From Planctomycetota bacterium (lineage in GTDB: Bacteria; Planctomycetota; UBA1135): 59,409 nucleotides of DNA. A program made the position numbers and the translations under genes. Location of the stretch: NCBI GenBank assembly GCA_026421205.1, contig JAPKBM010000010.1, positions 1 to 59,409 of the forward strand. Reading direction: 5' to 3'. Below are positions 17,211-25,611 of this stretch, one piece after another (within the stretch, counting starts at the first letter, position 1; the number at the start of each line of letters is the position of its first letter). Below the pieces are notes generated by a model. The model searched no databases and was not told the origin of the DNA. It saw only the letters and a program-made list of their open reading frames with translations.

Positions 17211-19445
17211 ATGTTTACCCCTCTAGCCTTACTACTGCTTGCCCTTCCAGCCGCGCCTCAGGCTGACGGCGTGACCCTGCTTTCTAAAGTGCAGATTTCT
17301 GGTCAATGCAATGATATTTGGGGCTATACCGCACCCGATGGGCGTGAGTACGCCATTGTGGGTACTGCGGGTGGAACAAAGTTCTTCAACTGCACGGATC
17401 CGACGGCCCCCTACCTTACGGGCACCATTCCAGGTCCAGGGTCAATTTGGAGAGACATGAAAACGTATGACCAATACGCATATATTGTCACGGAAGGCGG
17501 TGGGGGCATGCAAATCATTGACTTGAATGACCCAGAAAATCCATTCCTCTTAAAGACCTGGGGAACAACTCGCTGGGATAACGCACACAACATTGCTTGT
17601 GATGAGGCGGAAGGAAAGCTTTGGGTTTGCGGAACGAATAATGGAACCCTTGTGATGGATGTCGCCACTGACCCGGAAAATCCAACCTGGGTTGCCACCT
17701 ATAATAATAATTATGTGCATGACTTGCATGTACAGGACGGGTTGGCGCACCTTGGGGAAATCTACGGCGGGGACTATCGAATTGTTCGCAGTGATCGTTT
17801 GCCACAGTTTCCAACCAAAGATAAAATTCAAACGCCAGGCGATTTTACTCATAACGCTTGGGCAAACGAATCAAACACCCTGTGTATGACGACGGATGAA
17901 GTTGGGGGTGGTCGTGTTGCGCTTTATGACATTTCAAACCCCTCCAACATTCAATTCAAGGATTCTTGGACCATCGACAACCGAACGATTCCCCACAATG
18001 TTTTTATTAAAGGAGACCGCGCCTATATTTCTTGGTACACCGAGGGTTTTGTTTGCTTGGATATTTCAGACCCCAGTAACATCAAAAAAGTAGGCTCTTA
18101 TGACACAAGTCCATATGGGCCAGGTTCCGGTTATCACGGTGCATGGGGTTGCTACCCCTTTGCTCCCAGCGGAACCATTTATATTTCTGATATGGAAGAG
18201 GGGTTCCATTGCTTGCGCGTTGATGGGCCATCCATTGAGCTGGACCACACTCCATTGCTGGATACACAGGATGAAGCGGGCCCTTACCCCGTTACCGTAA
18301 CGGCAACTGCTTTGCGGGCGGGCGCCAGCGTGGCTTCGGTGGAGGCTTGGTATCGCATTGACTCCGGGTCGTGGCAGGTTGAAGGCTTGCAGCAACAAGG
18401 CACTTCGGACACGTGGTCAGGAAGTCTTCCGGGTCAAGTTGCTCCAACGATTGTGGATTACTACATCTATGCAAAGGATGATTCCGGTCGTGCACAGTGG
18501 AGCCCTGGTGGAAGCAACGCCGGTGATTTAGTCTATTCTTTCTTGGTCGGCCGAGAGCGCCTCGTTTACTTCAATGACTTTGAAGGGCAGGGTGACGAGG
18601 GCTGGACTCATGGAATGTCTGCGGGAACGGATGATTGGGAGCGTGATGCCCCACAAGGAAAAGGCGGTGAGGCCTTCCGTCACGAAGGAACGGTTTGGCA
18701 GGATCCGGATGTGGCTTATAGCGGCAGCAAGGTCTGGGGTAATAACCTTGGCCTAGGAAACGAAACGGGAATCTACGGAAGAAATTCTTCCACTTGGTTA
18801 AGCTCCCCTTCAATTGATTGTTCCCAATCAACGCGAACTATTCTGCAGTTCCGTCGCTGGGCTTCTATTGAGGCTGCCCCGTATGATCGCGCACGGATTC
18901 GCGTGAATGGAAACGTGGTTTGGGAAAATCCGCAGGGCTGGATAGAGGTTTTCCACCTTGTTGATAATACATGGTTTCCCCAGTCCATTGATGTCTCTCA
19001 ATACGCCGACGGCAACGCGTCGGTTGTTGTGACGTTTGAATTGGAGACAGATGATGCAATGGAATTGGGTGGCTGGGCCATTGATGACTTCTCTCTTGTG
19101 TCTCTTGAGTCGGCCAACACAGGGAATGACATTTTGCTTACAGGTCCTTCCTCTGGTTCCATTGGAAGCACGGTGGCATATCACTTTAGTGGTGCCCCAG
19201 CAGGCGGAAACTGGTGGGCAGCGGGAAGTCTGTCTAACGGAGGAACCTCTGTTGGTGGCCATGATTTTGACTTGGGTCGGCCTTACTTTGTGATTGATAC
19301 GGGTCAAGTCAACTCTTTTGGTAATGGAGATTTCCAGGCGGTTCTTCCGCCCAAAGCGTCTGGGCTTACTATTTACCTTGAAATAGCTGCCTCGGGTCTT
19401 GGAGAACTGTTCGACTCCAATATGCTAGGACTAGTTGTTCAATAG
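17211..19445 (+). CDS. Exported choice-of-anchor B / LVIVD-repeat protein
   Basis: This is a 744-residue secreted protein. It has a signal peptide (residues 1-19, hydrophobic LALLLLALP then APQA) from ATG 17211. Residues about 20-340 form LVIVD-type propeller repeats of the choice-of-anchor B family, with repeated phrases such as IIDLNDPENPF and LYDISNPSN. A beta-sandwich linker follows, then a choice-of-anchor J/MAM-like lectin fold beginning near YFNDFEGQGDEGW. The last 110 residues form a sandwich tail ending in LGLVVQ, similar in layout to the C-termini of the proteins encoded at 19439-21010 and 39443-40780. The substrate or role is unknown. It is convergent with, and overlaps by 7 bases, the FG-GAP gene. 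Confidence 0.8.
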   Translation: MFTPLALLLLALPAAPQADGVTLLSKVQISGQCNDIWGYTAPDGREYAIVGTAGGTKFFNCTDPTAPYLTGTIPGPGSIWRDMKTYDQYAYIVTEGGGGMQIIDLNDPENPFLLKTWGTTRWDNAHNIACDEAEGKLWVCGTNNGTLVMDVATDPENPTWVATYNNNYVHDLHVQDGLAHLGEIYGGDYRIVRSDRLPQFPTKDKIQTPGDFTHNAWANESNTLCMTTDEVGGGRVALYDISNPSNIQFKDSWTIDNRTIPHNVFIKGDRAYISWYTEGFVCLDISDPSNIKKVGSYDTSPYGPGSGYHGAWGCYPFAPSGTIYISDMEEGFHCLRVDGPSIELDHTPLLDTQDEAGPYPVTVTATALRAGASVASVEAWYRIDSGSWQVEGLQQQGTSDTWSGSLPGQVAPTIVDYYIYAKDDSGRAQWSPGGSNAGDLVYSFLVGRERLVYFNDFEGQGDEGWTHGMSAGTDDWERDAPQGKGGEAFRHEGTVWQDPDVAYSGSKVWGNNLGLGNETGIYGRNSSTWLSSPSIDCSQSTRTILQFRRWASIEAAPYDRARIRVNGNVVWENPQGWIEVFHLVDNTWFPQSIDVSQYADGNASVVVTFELETDDAMELGGWAIDDFSLVSLESANTGNDILLTGPSSGSIGSTVAYHFSGAPAGGNWWAAGSLSNGGTSVGGHDFDLGRPYFVIDTGQVNSFGNGDFQAVLPPKASGLTIYLEIAASGLGELFDSNMLGLVVQ

Positions 19446-21010
19446 ACAACCAGTTCCAAAGCATTGGAGCTTGCTTCGGGGCCATAAATATTTCCTTCCC
19501 AACATTGAACCCACACGGTGCGGTTGAGCAGGCTCGTGGGGACTCCAGCAGAAAACTGAGCCTCTCCCGCGGCGTTTGTTGTTGCCTGCCCTAAGTCATA
19601 AAGGGGTGCGGCAAGGTCAAGGCCGATATTAGGGCCTAGTGGGGTCCAGCCCCAGCCTTGAAGGGAGGCATGAAAGAGAATGACTGAATGCGGAAGGCCA
19701 CGTGCAATAGACAGCGTGGCACTTTGACCGGCCATGAGCGGTGTTGATGAGAGGTGAAGGAAGGTTGGGGATGCTTGAGTTCCAACCCAACCGACCAAGT
19801 TTTCACCTGGCGCGGAAACAAGAAAATCTGGGCCGTCATCGCCATTAATGTCTGAAATAGCAAGTAGGTTTGCACCGTAATTTGCTTCTTGGCTGTTGCC
19901 AAAAAGGGAAAGAAGGGGGCGGCCACTTCGACCGGATATTCCATAAACGGCGCCGGAGGCAAGTCCTGTGGCCGCAAAATCACCTGCGAGCGGCGCACCA
20001 ATCAACAAATCTTGTGCGCCGTCAGTGTCAAGGTCTACGGCTGCAAGGCTTCGGCCGAAGCCATCGCCCGCGGAAGGCTGTGCCACCGAAATGAGAGGCT
20101 GGTCAAGGTCATTGACGGACCAAATTTCAACATAACCTTTTGCCGAGAATAGCTCCGAGAGTTCATTCAATGCGGAAATACCGATCTCATCTTTCCCGTC
20201 GCCATCAAGGTCGGCAATGCGAACAAGGGAAACACCAAAATAGCTGTTTCGTTCTCTTCCTTTAAAGAGTGCTAATTCGGCGCCTGTTCGTCCGGAGTAG
20301 AGATGGACCCCGCCAGCATCTCGGCTTCGGGTGTCCTCTTGCCTTGCGCCAATGGCAAAATCTGCATAGCCGTCGAAATCAATATCACCCATGCCGATTC
20401 CAGAAATGCCAAAGAGATCCCAGGAGTTTTTTCCACGAAACGTATGAAGGATGGATCCGTCGGCGCCAGAATAAACATAGGCCGCTCCTGCAGCGGCGCC
20501 CTGCCAAGAATCTTCCGGTGCGCCTACAAGCAAGTCATCGAGGCCGTCGGCGTTGACGTCTCCAACATTGGAGAGTGCGTAGCCAAATCGGTCGAAAGAG
20601 TTCGTTGTGGTGTAAGTGCGCAGGAGAGAGCCGTTTGCGCTAGACCATAGATGTACGAGACCCGAAGGGTAGCCTTGGCCGTTGTCTCTTTTGGAGGAAG
20701 TGGCAAAGTCGGGGAGGCTGTCTCCGTCAAGGTCACCTGTGGAACACACAAACCAACCAAGCCGTTGGTTTTCAGCTGTTCCGGTGACACGAAATATTTC
20801 CGTACCATCGGCTCCAGAAAGAAGAAGGACTGCACCGGCATCAGTAGCCATGGTGTCATCTCCAGAGGCGCCGACTAGGTAGTCGGGAATATTGTCTCCA
20901 TTGAGGTCGGCCGTTTGAGCCAAGCTACTTCCTAGGTTGTCACCTGGAGAATCGCCGTTTAGGGAAAATGGACCTTGGAGGAAGAGAAGGGGGAGAAGAA
21001 TGGGAAGCAC
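19439..21010 (-). CDS. Exported FG-GAP / integrin-alpha-like repeat protein
   Basis: This is a 523-residue protein with a short signal peptide (residues 1-13 hydrophobic, LLPLLFLQG). About seven FG-GAP blades of a beta-propeller follow, each with a calcium-loop motif like DLDGDSLPDFA, DVNADGLDDLLVG, DIDFDGYADFAIG or DINGDDGPDFLVS, and with FG turns between. After the propeller, about 110 residues form the same style of sandwich tail as in two other exported proteins of this window, ending in SNALELVVY. Likely surface or extracellular, possibly adhesive; that is inference from the fold. It is divergent from the FIST gene with an 80-base gap. Confidence 0.85.
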   Translation of the reverse strand: MLPILLPLLFLQGPFSLNGDSPGDNLGSSLAQTADLNGDNIPDYLVGASGDDTMATDAGAVLLLSGADGTEIFRVTGTAENQRLGWFVCSTGDLDGDSLPDFATSSKRDNGQGYPSGLVHLWSSANGSLLRTYTTTNSFDRFGYALSNVGDVNADGLDDLLVGAPEDSWQGAAAGAAYVYSGADGSILHTFRGKNSWDLFGISGIGMGDIDFDGYADFAIGARQEDTRSRDAGGVHLYSGRTGAELALFKGRERNSYFGVSLVRIADLDGDGKDEIGISALNELSELFSAKGYVEIWSVNDLDQPLISVAQPSAGDGFGRSLAAVDLDTDGAQDLLIGAPLAGDFAATGLASGAVYGISGRSGRPLLSLFGNSQEANYGANLLAISDINGDDGPDFLVSAPGENLVGWVGTQASPTFLHLSSTPLMAGQSATLSIARGLPHSVILFHASLQGWGWTPLGPNIGLDLAAPLYDLGQATTNAAGEAQFSAGVPTSLLNRTVWVQCWEGNIYGPEASSNALELVVY

Positions 21011-21090
21011 ACCCTATTGGAGCAAAAAAGTGTGATTTTTGCAGGGGAATTGAGAAGAATCTGCGTTCGTTGGCTTAAACTTTCCAAGGA

Positions 21091-22284
21091 ATGGGCATTT
21101 CAAGCACCTTAGCTGCCGCCGAAAGTTTTTCTGGCGCGGCAAACACAAAAAAAGCAGCGGCTGAAGTAGCCGAGAGCGTTTTGGGGCAATTGGGCCAATC
21201 ACCTGACTTAGGCGTGGTTTTTTTCACACCACAGCACCGAGAGCAGGTGTCCGATCTCCATCGGGAAATTCAAAGCCGCCTTGGTCCGGACGTACTGATT
21301 GGCTGCTCATCATCCGGAACGATTGGGGGAGGGCAAGAACATCAGGTCGGCCCAGGGATTTCCCTTTGGGCGGCCTGTGCGCCTGGTGCTCGCGTCCAGT
21401 CTTTTCACCTTTCTTTGACTGAGATGGAAGGGGGTGGCTTTGTACGTGGCTGGCCAGACGTCGGCCCAGAGGCAAGCGTGATTCTATTAGTTGATCCATT
21501 TGGTTTTCCATTGGACCCATTTCTATCCTCCTTAAGAAAAGGCGGCAAGTATCCGACGTTGATCGGTGGCTTGGCTAGTGGCGCAAATCGTTTCGGCGGG
21601 AATTTGTTGATTGAGAATGATCATGTTGTGTCTTCTGGGGCCGTGGGCTTTGTGATTGATGGCGCGGCGAGATTTCAGCCCCTTGTGTCTCAGGGGTGCC
21701 GGCCGATTGGTCAACCTTTGCGCGTTACACGGAGTCAAAAAAACATCGTGTTGGAACTCAATGGGGCGCCGGCCTGTGAACTCTTTAATCAAACTATGGG
21801 GTCCCTTGAAGAGGATGAGCGGCTGAGATTTTCCCGTGCGCCTCACGTGGGGATTCATGAAGGGGGCGAAGAATATGAAGGGGGCGCAGGAAGTTTTCGT
21901 GTGCGTGGGATTATGGGTCTAGATAATCAAGAGGGGTCGATGGCCATTGCGGACTTTGTGAATGAAGGCATGGTTTTGCAATTTCACACAAAAGACGGGG
22001 AGGCTGCCCATGATGATTTGAATCAAATATTGGGGCTTGCCACCGGTTTTTATCCATCGCCCGCAGGGGCTTTGATGTTTGCCTGTGCTGGTCGAGGGCT
22101 TCCGCTTTTTGGGCGCTCAGATCATGATATTGCTTTGATTCAATCCCACTATCCAAAACTCCCCGTTTCGGGTATGTTTGCAGCAGGTGAAATTGGCCCG
22201 TGCGGCGGCCAACCCTTTATTCACGGCTTTGCCGTTACTGCCGGCCTCTTGGTTCCCCAAGAGGGCGAATTTCATCCCTACTAG
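21091..22284 (+). CDS. FIST-domain protein (FIST_N + FIST_C)
   Basis: This is a 397-residue cytoplasmic protein. FIST_N (residues about 30-230) is recognised by the ligand-type strand LIGCSSSGTIGGG, the YPTLIGGLASG loop and later SSGAVGFVI. FIST_C (about 240-395) has a GIMGLD segment, SPAGALMFACAGRG and GMFAAGEIGPCGG near the end. FIST proteins are thought to sense small ligands such as amino acids and are usually attached to signalling modules. Here the protein is stand-alone but is followed 4 bases later by an FHA protein and then a Clp ATPase. The ATG at 21091 has AAGGA directly against it, so translation may actually start slightly downstream. Confidence 0.88.
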   Translation: MGISSTLAAAESFSGAANTKKAAAEVAESVLGQLGQSPDLGVVFFTPQHREQVSDLHREIQSRLGPDVLIGCSSSGTIGGGQEHQVGPGISLWAACAPGARVQSFHLSLTEMEGGGFVRGWPDVGPEASVILLVDPFGFPLDPFLSSLRKGGKYPTLIGGLASGANRFGGNLLIENDHVVSSGAVGFVIDGAARFQPLVSQGCRPIGQPLRVTRSQKNIVLELNGAPACELFNQTMGSLEEDERLRFSRAPHVGIHEGGEEYEGGAGSFRVRGIMGLDNQEGSMAIADFVNEGMVLQFHTKDGEAAHDDLNQILGLATGFYPSPAGALMFACAGRGLPLFGRSDHDIALIQSHYPKLPVSGMFAAGEIGPCGGQPFIHGFAVTAGLLVPQEGEFHPY

Positions 22285-22288
22285 TCTT

Positions 22289-22720
22289 GTGAGCCAACAA
22301 CCAAAACCAAAACTTGAGTCCATCCGACCTTCCGTTGATTCTGCAAAAACGATTGTGGATCCAAGGAGTCGCCCATTGGAATCTCCAGAGAAAGCTGTCC
22401 GCCCTGGCGAGAGCCTGTTAAGGGTTGAGGTGCTCACCGGGCCGATGGATGGCTTTATGCATTTTTGCGCGAAGCAAGAACTTGTGATCGGCCGATCTTC
22501 AGCGGCTGACATGATTTTGGAGTTGGATACGCGGGTTTCTGGAGCGCATGCGCGCCTCTTTCAGGAGAAAGGACTCATTTGGCTGGAGGATTTGGGTTCC
22601 ACAAATGGAACTTTTGTTGGCGCGGAACGCCTGACCACAAAAATTCCCATTTCGGCAGGTGTTCAATTTACGGTTGGGAGAACTTTGCTTGAGGTTCTTG
22701 CGGATCAAGGGGGAAACTAA
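22289..22720 (+). CDS. FHA-domain protein
   Basis: This is a 143-residue protein starting at GTG 22289, 4 bases after the FIST stop; the frame is open further upstream, but that part lies inside the FIST gene. The first 45 residues are polar and probably disordered, with a TIVD tetrapeptide (T21-D24) that would suit FHA recognition if phosphorylated. The FHA fold follows: VIGRSSAAD, the SGAHARL loop, and LEDLGSTNGTFV, which keeps the phospho-Thr binding Arg, Ser, His and Asn positions. Its stop TAA shares its last base with the ATG of the Clp gene, so the two are coupled. It probably brings a phosphorylated partner to the ATPase; that is inference. Confidence 0.87.
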   Translation: MSQQPKPKLESIRPSVDSAKTIVDPRSRPLESPEKAVRPGESLLRVEVLTGPMDGFMHFCAKQELVIGRSSAADMILELDTRVSGAHARLFQEKGLIWLEDLGSTNGTFVGAERLTTKIPISAGVQFTVGRTLLEVLADQGGN

Positions 22721-25008
22721 TGGATTTAACAGAACTTTCCCCATCTTCCTATCAGGTCTTCAATGCTGCAGCTGAGGAAATGTATAAGCTAAAGTCCGGG
22801 TACTTTGGCGTGGAGCACCTTTTTCTTGGGCTTCTTCATTTTGGTGGCCCAGAGATTGAAGCATCTTGCGCGCGTGTTCAGTTGGATCAAAATCGGTTTT
22901 CAAACACCTTGCGAAGTTTGTTGCAGGCAGATTTAAGCATTGCCCCAGAAGGTGAGCCGGTTTTTACGCCACGCGTGACACGGGTTCAGGCCGCTGCTGG
23001 ATTATTTGCGGCACAAGCCGGGTCGGGCACAGTGGAGCCCGTTCATCTCTTTCGGGCTTGTCTGGAAGAGAGGCGATCTGTTCCTTCTAGAATTTTGAAT
23101 GCTCTGCAGGCGGAGGAAACACCGTCGTCGGCTGAGTTGCTCGAAGAAACTTTGCGGGTCATTCGTGGTGAAATACCTGCATCAGAAGAGGGGCTTCCTG
23201 TTGGTGGTGGGTCGAACTCGATTTTGGCGGGTGCCCTGGGTCAGTTTGGGAGAGACCTGACGACTGCGGCAGCCAGTGGAGACCTGGACCCTGTTGTGGG
23301 CAGAGATGCAGTGATTTTGGAGGCGGCCGGAATTCTGGCGCGTCGGCAAAAGAGCAACGCCATGCTCGTTGGAGATGCCGGTGTTGGAAAAACAGCAGTT
23401 GCCCATGGGTTTGCTCAGTTTTTAGTTCGAAAAAATGTCCCAGCGACTCTTCGAGGACTGCGTCTTCTTGAGGTGTCTATTCCTGCTTTGGTTGCGGGTA
23501 CTCAAATGCGCGGGGAGCTTGAAGAGAGACTTCAGGCCGTTTTTGATGAGGCTAAATCCGCAGGGAACATCATCTTGTTTTTTGATAACTTTCATCAAAT
23601 GACAAGTGGAAACGAACTGGGTGAAATGCTGAACTCTTTTGCCGCCTCAGGTGACCATCGCATGATTGGGGCGATTTCTTCAGAGGCCTGGGAGAAAATA
23701 CAAAGCGGGGAATCCGGATTAGGTCGGCGGTTTGAGCCCGTTAAAGTCGAAGAACTGTCAGAAGAACAAACCCTTGCCGTTCTCCGTTCTTTGCAGCCTT
23801 CTTTCGAAGAGTTTCACAGCATGACGCTTGGCGAGGAAGCTTTGAATGCAGCAATCCATTTGTCAGTTCGCTATGTGCAAGACCGACGTCTTCCCGACAA
23901 GGCGATTGATGCGATCGATCAAGCTTGCGCCTCTTCCTTGTTAGAGGGCTTGGCCTCAGGGAATGCCGTGGATCTCGCTGGAACGATTTTGGGAGAACCT
24001 GAAATTGCTCGAACGATTTCCCGATGGACAGGAATTCCTTTGGAGCGCGTTGGTGCGGATGAAGCGGAACGGCTCCTTCATTTAGAGGATTCCATTCAAA
24101 GTCGTGTAATTGGGCAGGACGAGGCGGTAAGCATTGCTTCAGCTGCTGTGAGAGCAGGGCGCGCGGGGGTTTCAGATCCAAATCGCCCTCTTGCTGTGTT
24201 GTTGTTTACCGGTCCAACCGGAGTTGGGAAGACAGAACTGGCCAAGGCGTTGGCCGCCGAAGTCTTTGGGTCAGAGGATCACTTGGTGCGTCTTGATATG
24301 ACCGAGTACACCGAGGCGCACTCTGTAGCGCGTCTTACCGGAGCACCTCCGGGATACGTTGGCCACGGTGATGATGGGGTTCTTGTTTCGGCAGTTCGAA
24401 AATCACCCTATACCGTGATTCTGTTTGATGAGATTGAAAAGGCGCACTCTGACGTTTTTGATGTTCTGTTGCCTGTTTTTGATGAAGGTCGGCTGCGTTC
24501 TTCCACCGGCCGCGTGGCCGACATGCGGAATAGTTTGATTATTTTGACCAGCAACCTGTTGCAACAAACAAAGGCAGAAGACCCTTCACCTATTGGCTTT
24601 GAAACAGGTAGCGAGAAATCAACCAAGGTAGAAGTGGCGAACCCTCTCGATGAAGGTCAATTGCGCGAAATACTATGCCAAGGCTTGCGTCCCGAATTTG
24701 TTAACCGCTTAGATGCAATCGTTCCATTTTCACTGCTTGGTGAAGAGCAGCTCAAATTAATTTTGGACCGAAGATTGGATAAACTTCGGGCTCGTGCCAA
24801 AGAGCAGGGGGTTGAGCTTCAGGTCGAGGAGAGTGCCTTTGAGCTTTTGCTGCGAGAAGGGACCGACATGCGGTTTGGTGCCCGTCCCCTAGAGAGGGCC
24901 ATGGATCGGTATTTGCGTCGCCCTTTGGCCGAAGCCTTGCTGCGTCGTTCAGGGGAAGGGGGTGTTTTAAGGGCCGTGGAAGTGAAGGGGAAAATCGAAC
25001 TTCACTAG
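22720..25008 (+). CDS. Two-domain Clp AAA+ ATPase (ClpA/ClpC-like) with degenerate first module
   Basis: This is a 762-residue Hsp100 protein. Clp_N repeats occupy residues about 1-145. AAA-1 has Walker A G218-T225, but Walker B reads FFDN with N290 replacing the catalytic Glu, and the pore loop has M263 where the family has Tyr. No ClpB-type coiled-coil middle domain is present. AAA-2 is complete: Walker A GPTGVGKT from residue 498, Walker B FDE with E571, and pore loop GYVG. An IGF tripeptide at 625-627 lies where ClpA and ClpC carry their ClpP-docking loop. It likely acts as an unfoldase, possibly for ClpP. The FIST-FHA neighbours suggest a dedicated regulated system; ClpV is less likely. 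Confidence 0.88.
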   Translation: MDLTELSPSSYQVFNAAAEEMYKLKSGYFGVEHLFLGLLHFGGPEIEASCARVQLDQNRFSNTLRSLLQADLSIAPEGEPVFTPRVTRVQAAAGLFAAQAGSGTVEPVHLFRACLEERRSVPSRILNALQAEETPSSAELLEETLRVIRGEIPASEEGLPVGGGSNSILAGALGQFGRDLTTAAASGDLDPVVGRDAVILEAAGILARRQKSNAMLVGDAGVGKTAVAHGFAQFLVRKNVPATLRGLRLLEVSIPALVAGTQMRGELEERLQAVFDEAKSAGNIILFFDNFHQMTSGNELGEMLNSFAASGDHRMIGAISSEAWEKIQSGESGLGRRFEPVKVEELSEEQTLAVLRSLQPSFEEFHSMTLGEEALNAAIHLSVRYVQDRRLPDKAIDAIDQACASSLLEGLASGNAVDLAGTILGEPEIARTISRWTGIPLERVGADEAERLLHLEDSIQSRVIGQDEAVSIASAAVRAGRAGVSDPNRPLAVLLFTGPTGVGKTELAKALAAEVFGSEDHLVRLDMTEYTEAHSVARLTGAPPGYVGHGDDGVLVSAVRKSPYTVILFDEIEKAHSDVFDVLLPVFDEGRLRSSTGRVADMRNSLIILTSNLLQQTKAEDPSPIGFETGSEKSTKVEVANPLDEGQLREILCQGLRPEFVNRLDAIVPFSLLGEEQLKLILDRRLDKLRARAKEQGVELQVEESAFELLLREGTDMRFGARPLERAMDRYLRRPLAEALLRRSGEGGVLRAVEVKGKIELH

Positions 25009-25607
25009 TCGTTCATTTCTCTTGCAAGCATTTGCACAGCGCGGTTCACAATTTTTCTGGTGGCCTCTTCGCTTTTTTCAATGTGCTCTCCAATTTCTGC
25101 GTACGTGAGTTCTTCAAAATAACGCATCACTAAAATTTCACGAACATCAGAGGGCACGTGTTCCAATGCTTGCTCCATGCGCGCAAGTTCGTCAAAGTGC
25201 TCCACGATACTTACGGGACGCGGAGACAGTGTTTTATCAGGCCGACGCTCTTCACGTTTTGTATTCAAGAAGACCTCTTCTTTTTGCATGTCTCTTTTTT
25301 GACGGCCAAAGTAACGCGCCTCTTTTCGAATTCTGTTTTCAACAAGCTGATTAAGCCATGCGCGAAAGTGACCTTCAGATTCAAATTCACGCTGATCTGC
25401 ACTGCGAACAGCTTCGCAAAAAACGCTTTGAACCACGTCCATCGTTTCCATTTTCCCGCGAAGCTTTTGGCCTAAACGAATGCGAACAGCAGGAATAAGT
25501 TTTTCGTAATAACGTTCCCAGAGACGGTTCGCGGCTTCTTTATCTCCATCGCGGGCAGCATGGAGCTCTACCATGGTGCGGGCGAGGTCTTCCTTTTTTT
25601 CGGACAT
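25005..25607 (-). CDS. ECF-type RNA polymerase sigma factor
   Basis: This is a 200-residue sigma-70 family protein of the ECF type. The region 2 helix contains MDVVQSVFCEAVR and FRAWLNQLVENRIR, which bind the -10 element and core polymerase. Region 4 has the helix-turn-helix with MRYFEELTYAEIGEHIEKSEEATRKIVNRA. The wording resembles the large Planctomycete ECF groups. No anti-sigma gene is adjacent. It follows the protoporphyrinogen-oxidase-type gene by 4 bases on the same strand, so it is the last gene of that run. It converges on the Clp gene, sharing the stop palindrome CTAG. Confidence 0.88.
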   Translation of the reverse strand: MSEKKEDLARTMVELHAARDGDKEAANRLWERYYEKLIPAVRIRLGQKLRGKMETMDVVQSVFCEAVRSADQREFESEGHFRAWLNQLVENRIRKEARYFGRQKRDMQKEEVFLNTKREERRPDKTLSPRPVSIVEHFDELARMEQALEHVPSDVREILVMRYFEELTYAEIGEHIEKSEEATRKIVNRAVQMLAREMND

Positions 25608-25611
25608 GAAC

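Noticed and set aside
22720-25008. Type VI secretion ClpV
   Set aside because: No middle coiled-coil domain and no tss genes nearby; the IGF loop favours ClpP docking. FHA proximity alone is not enough.
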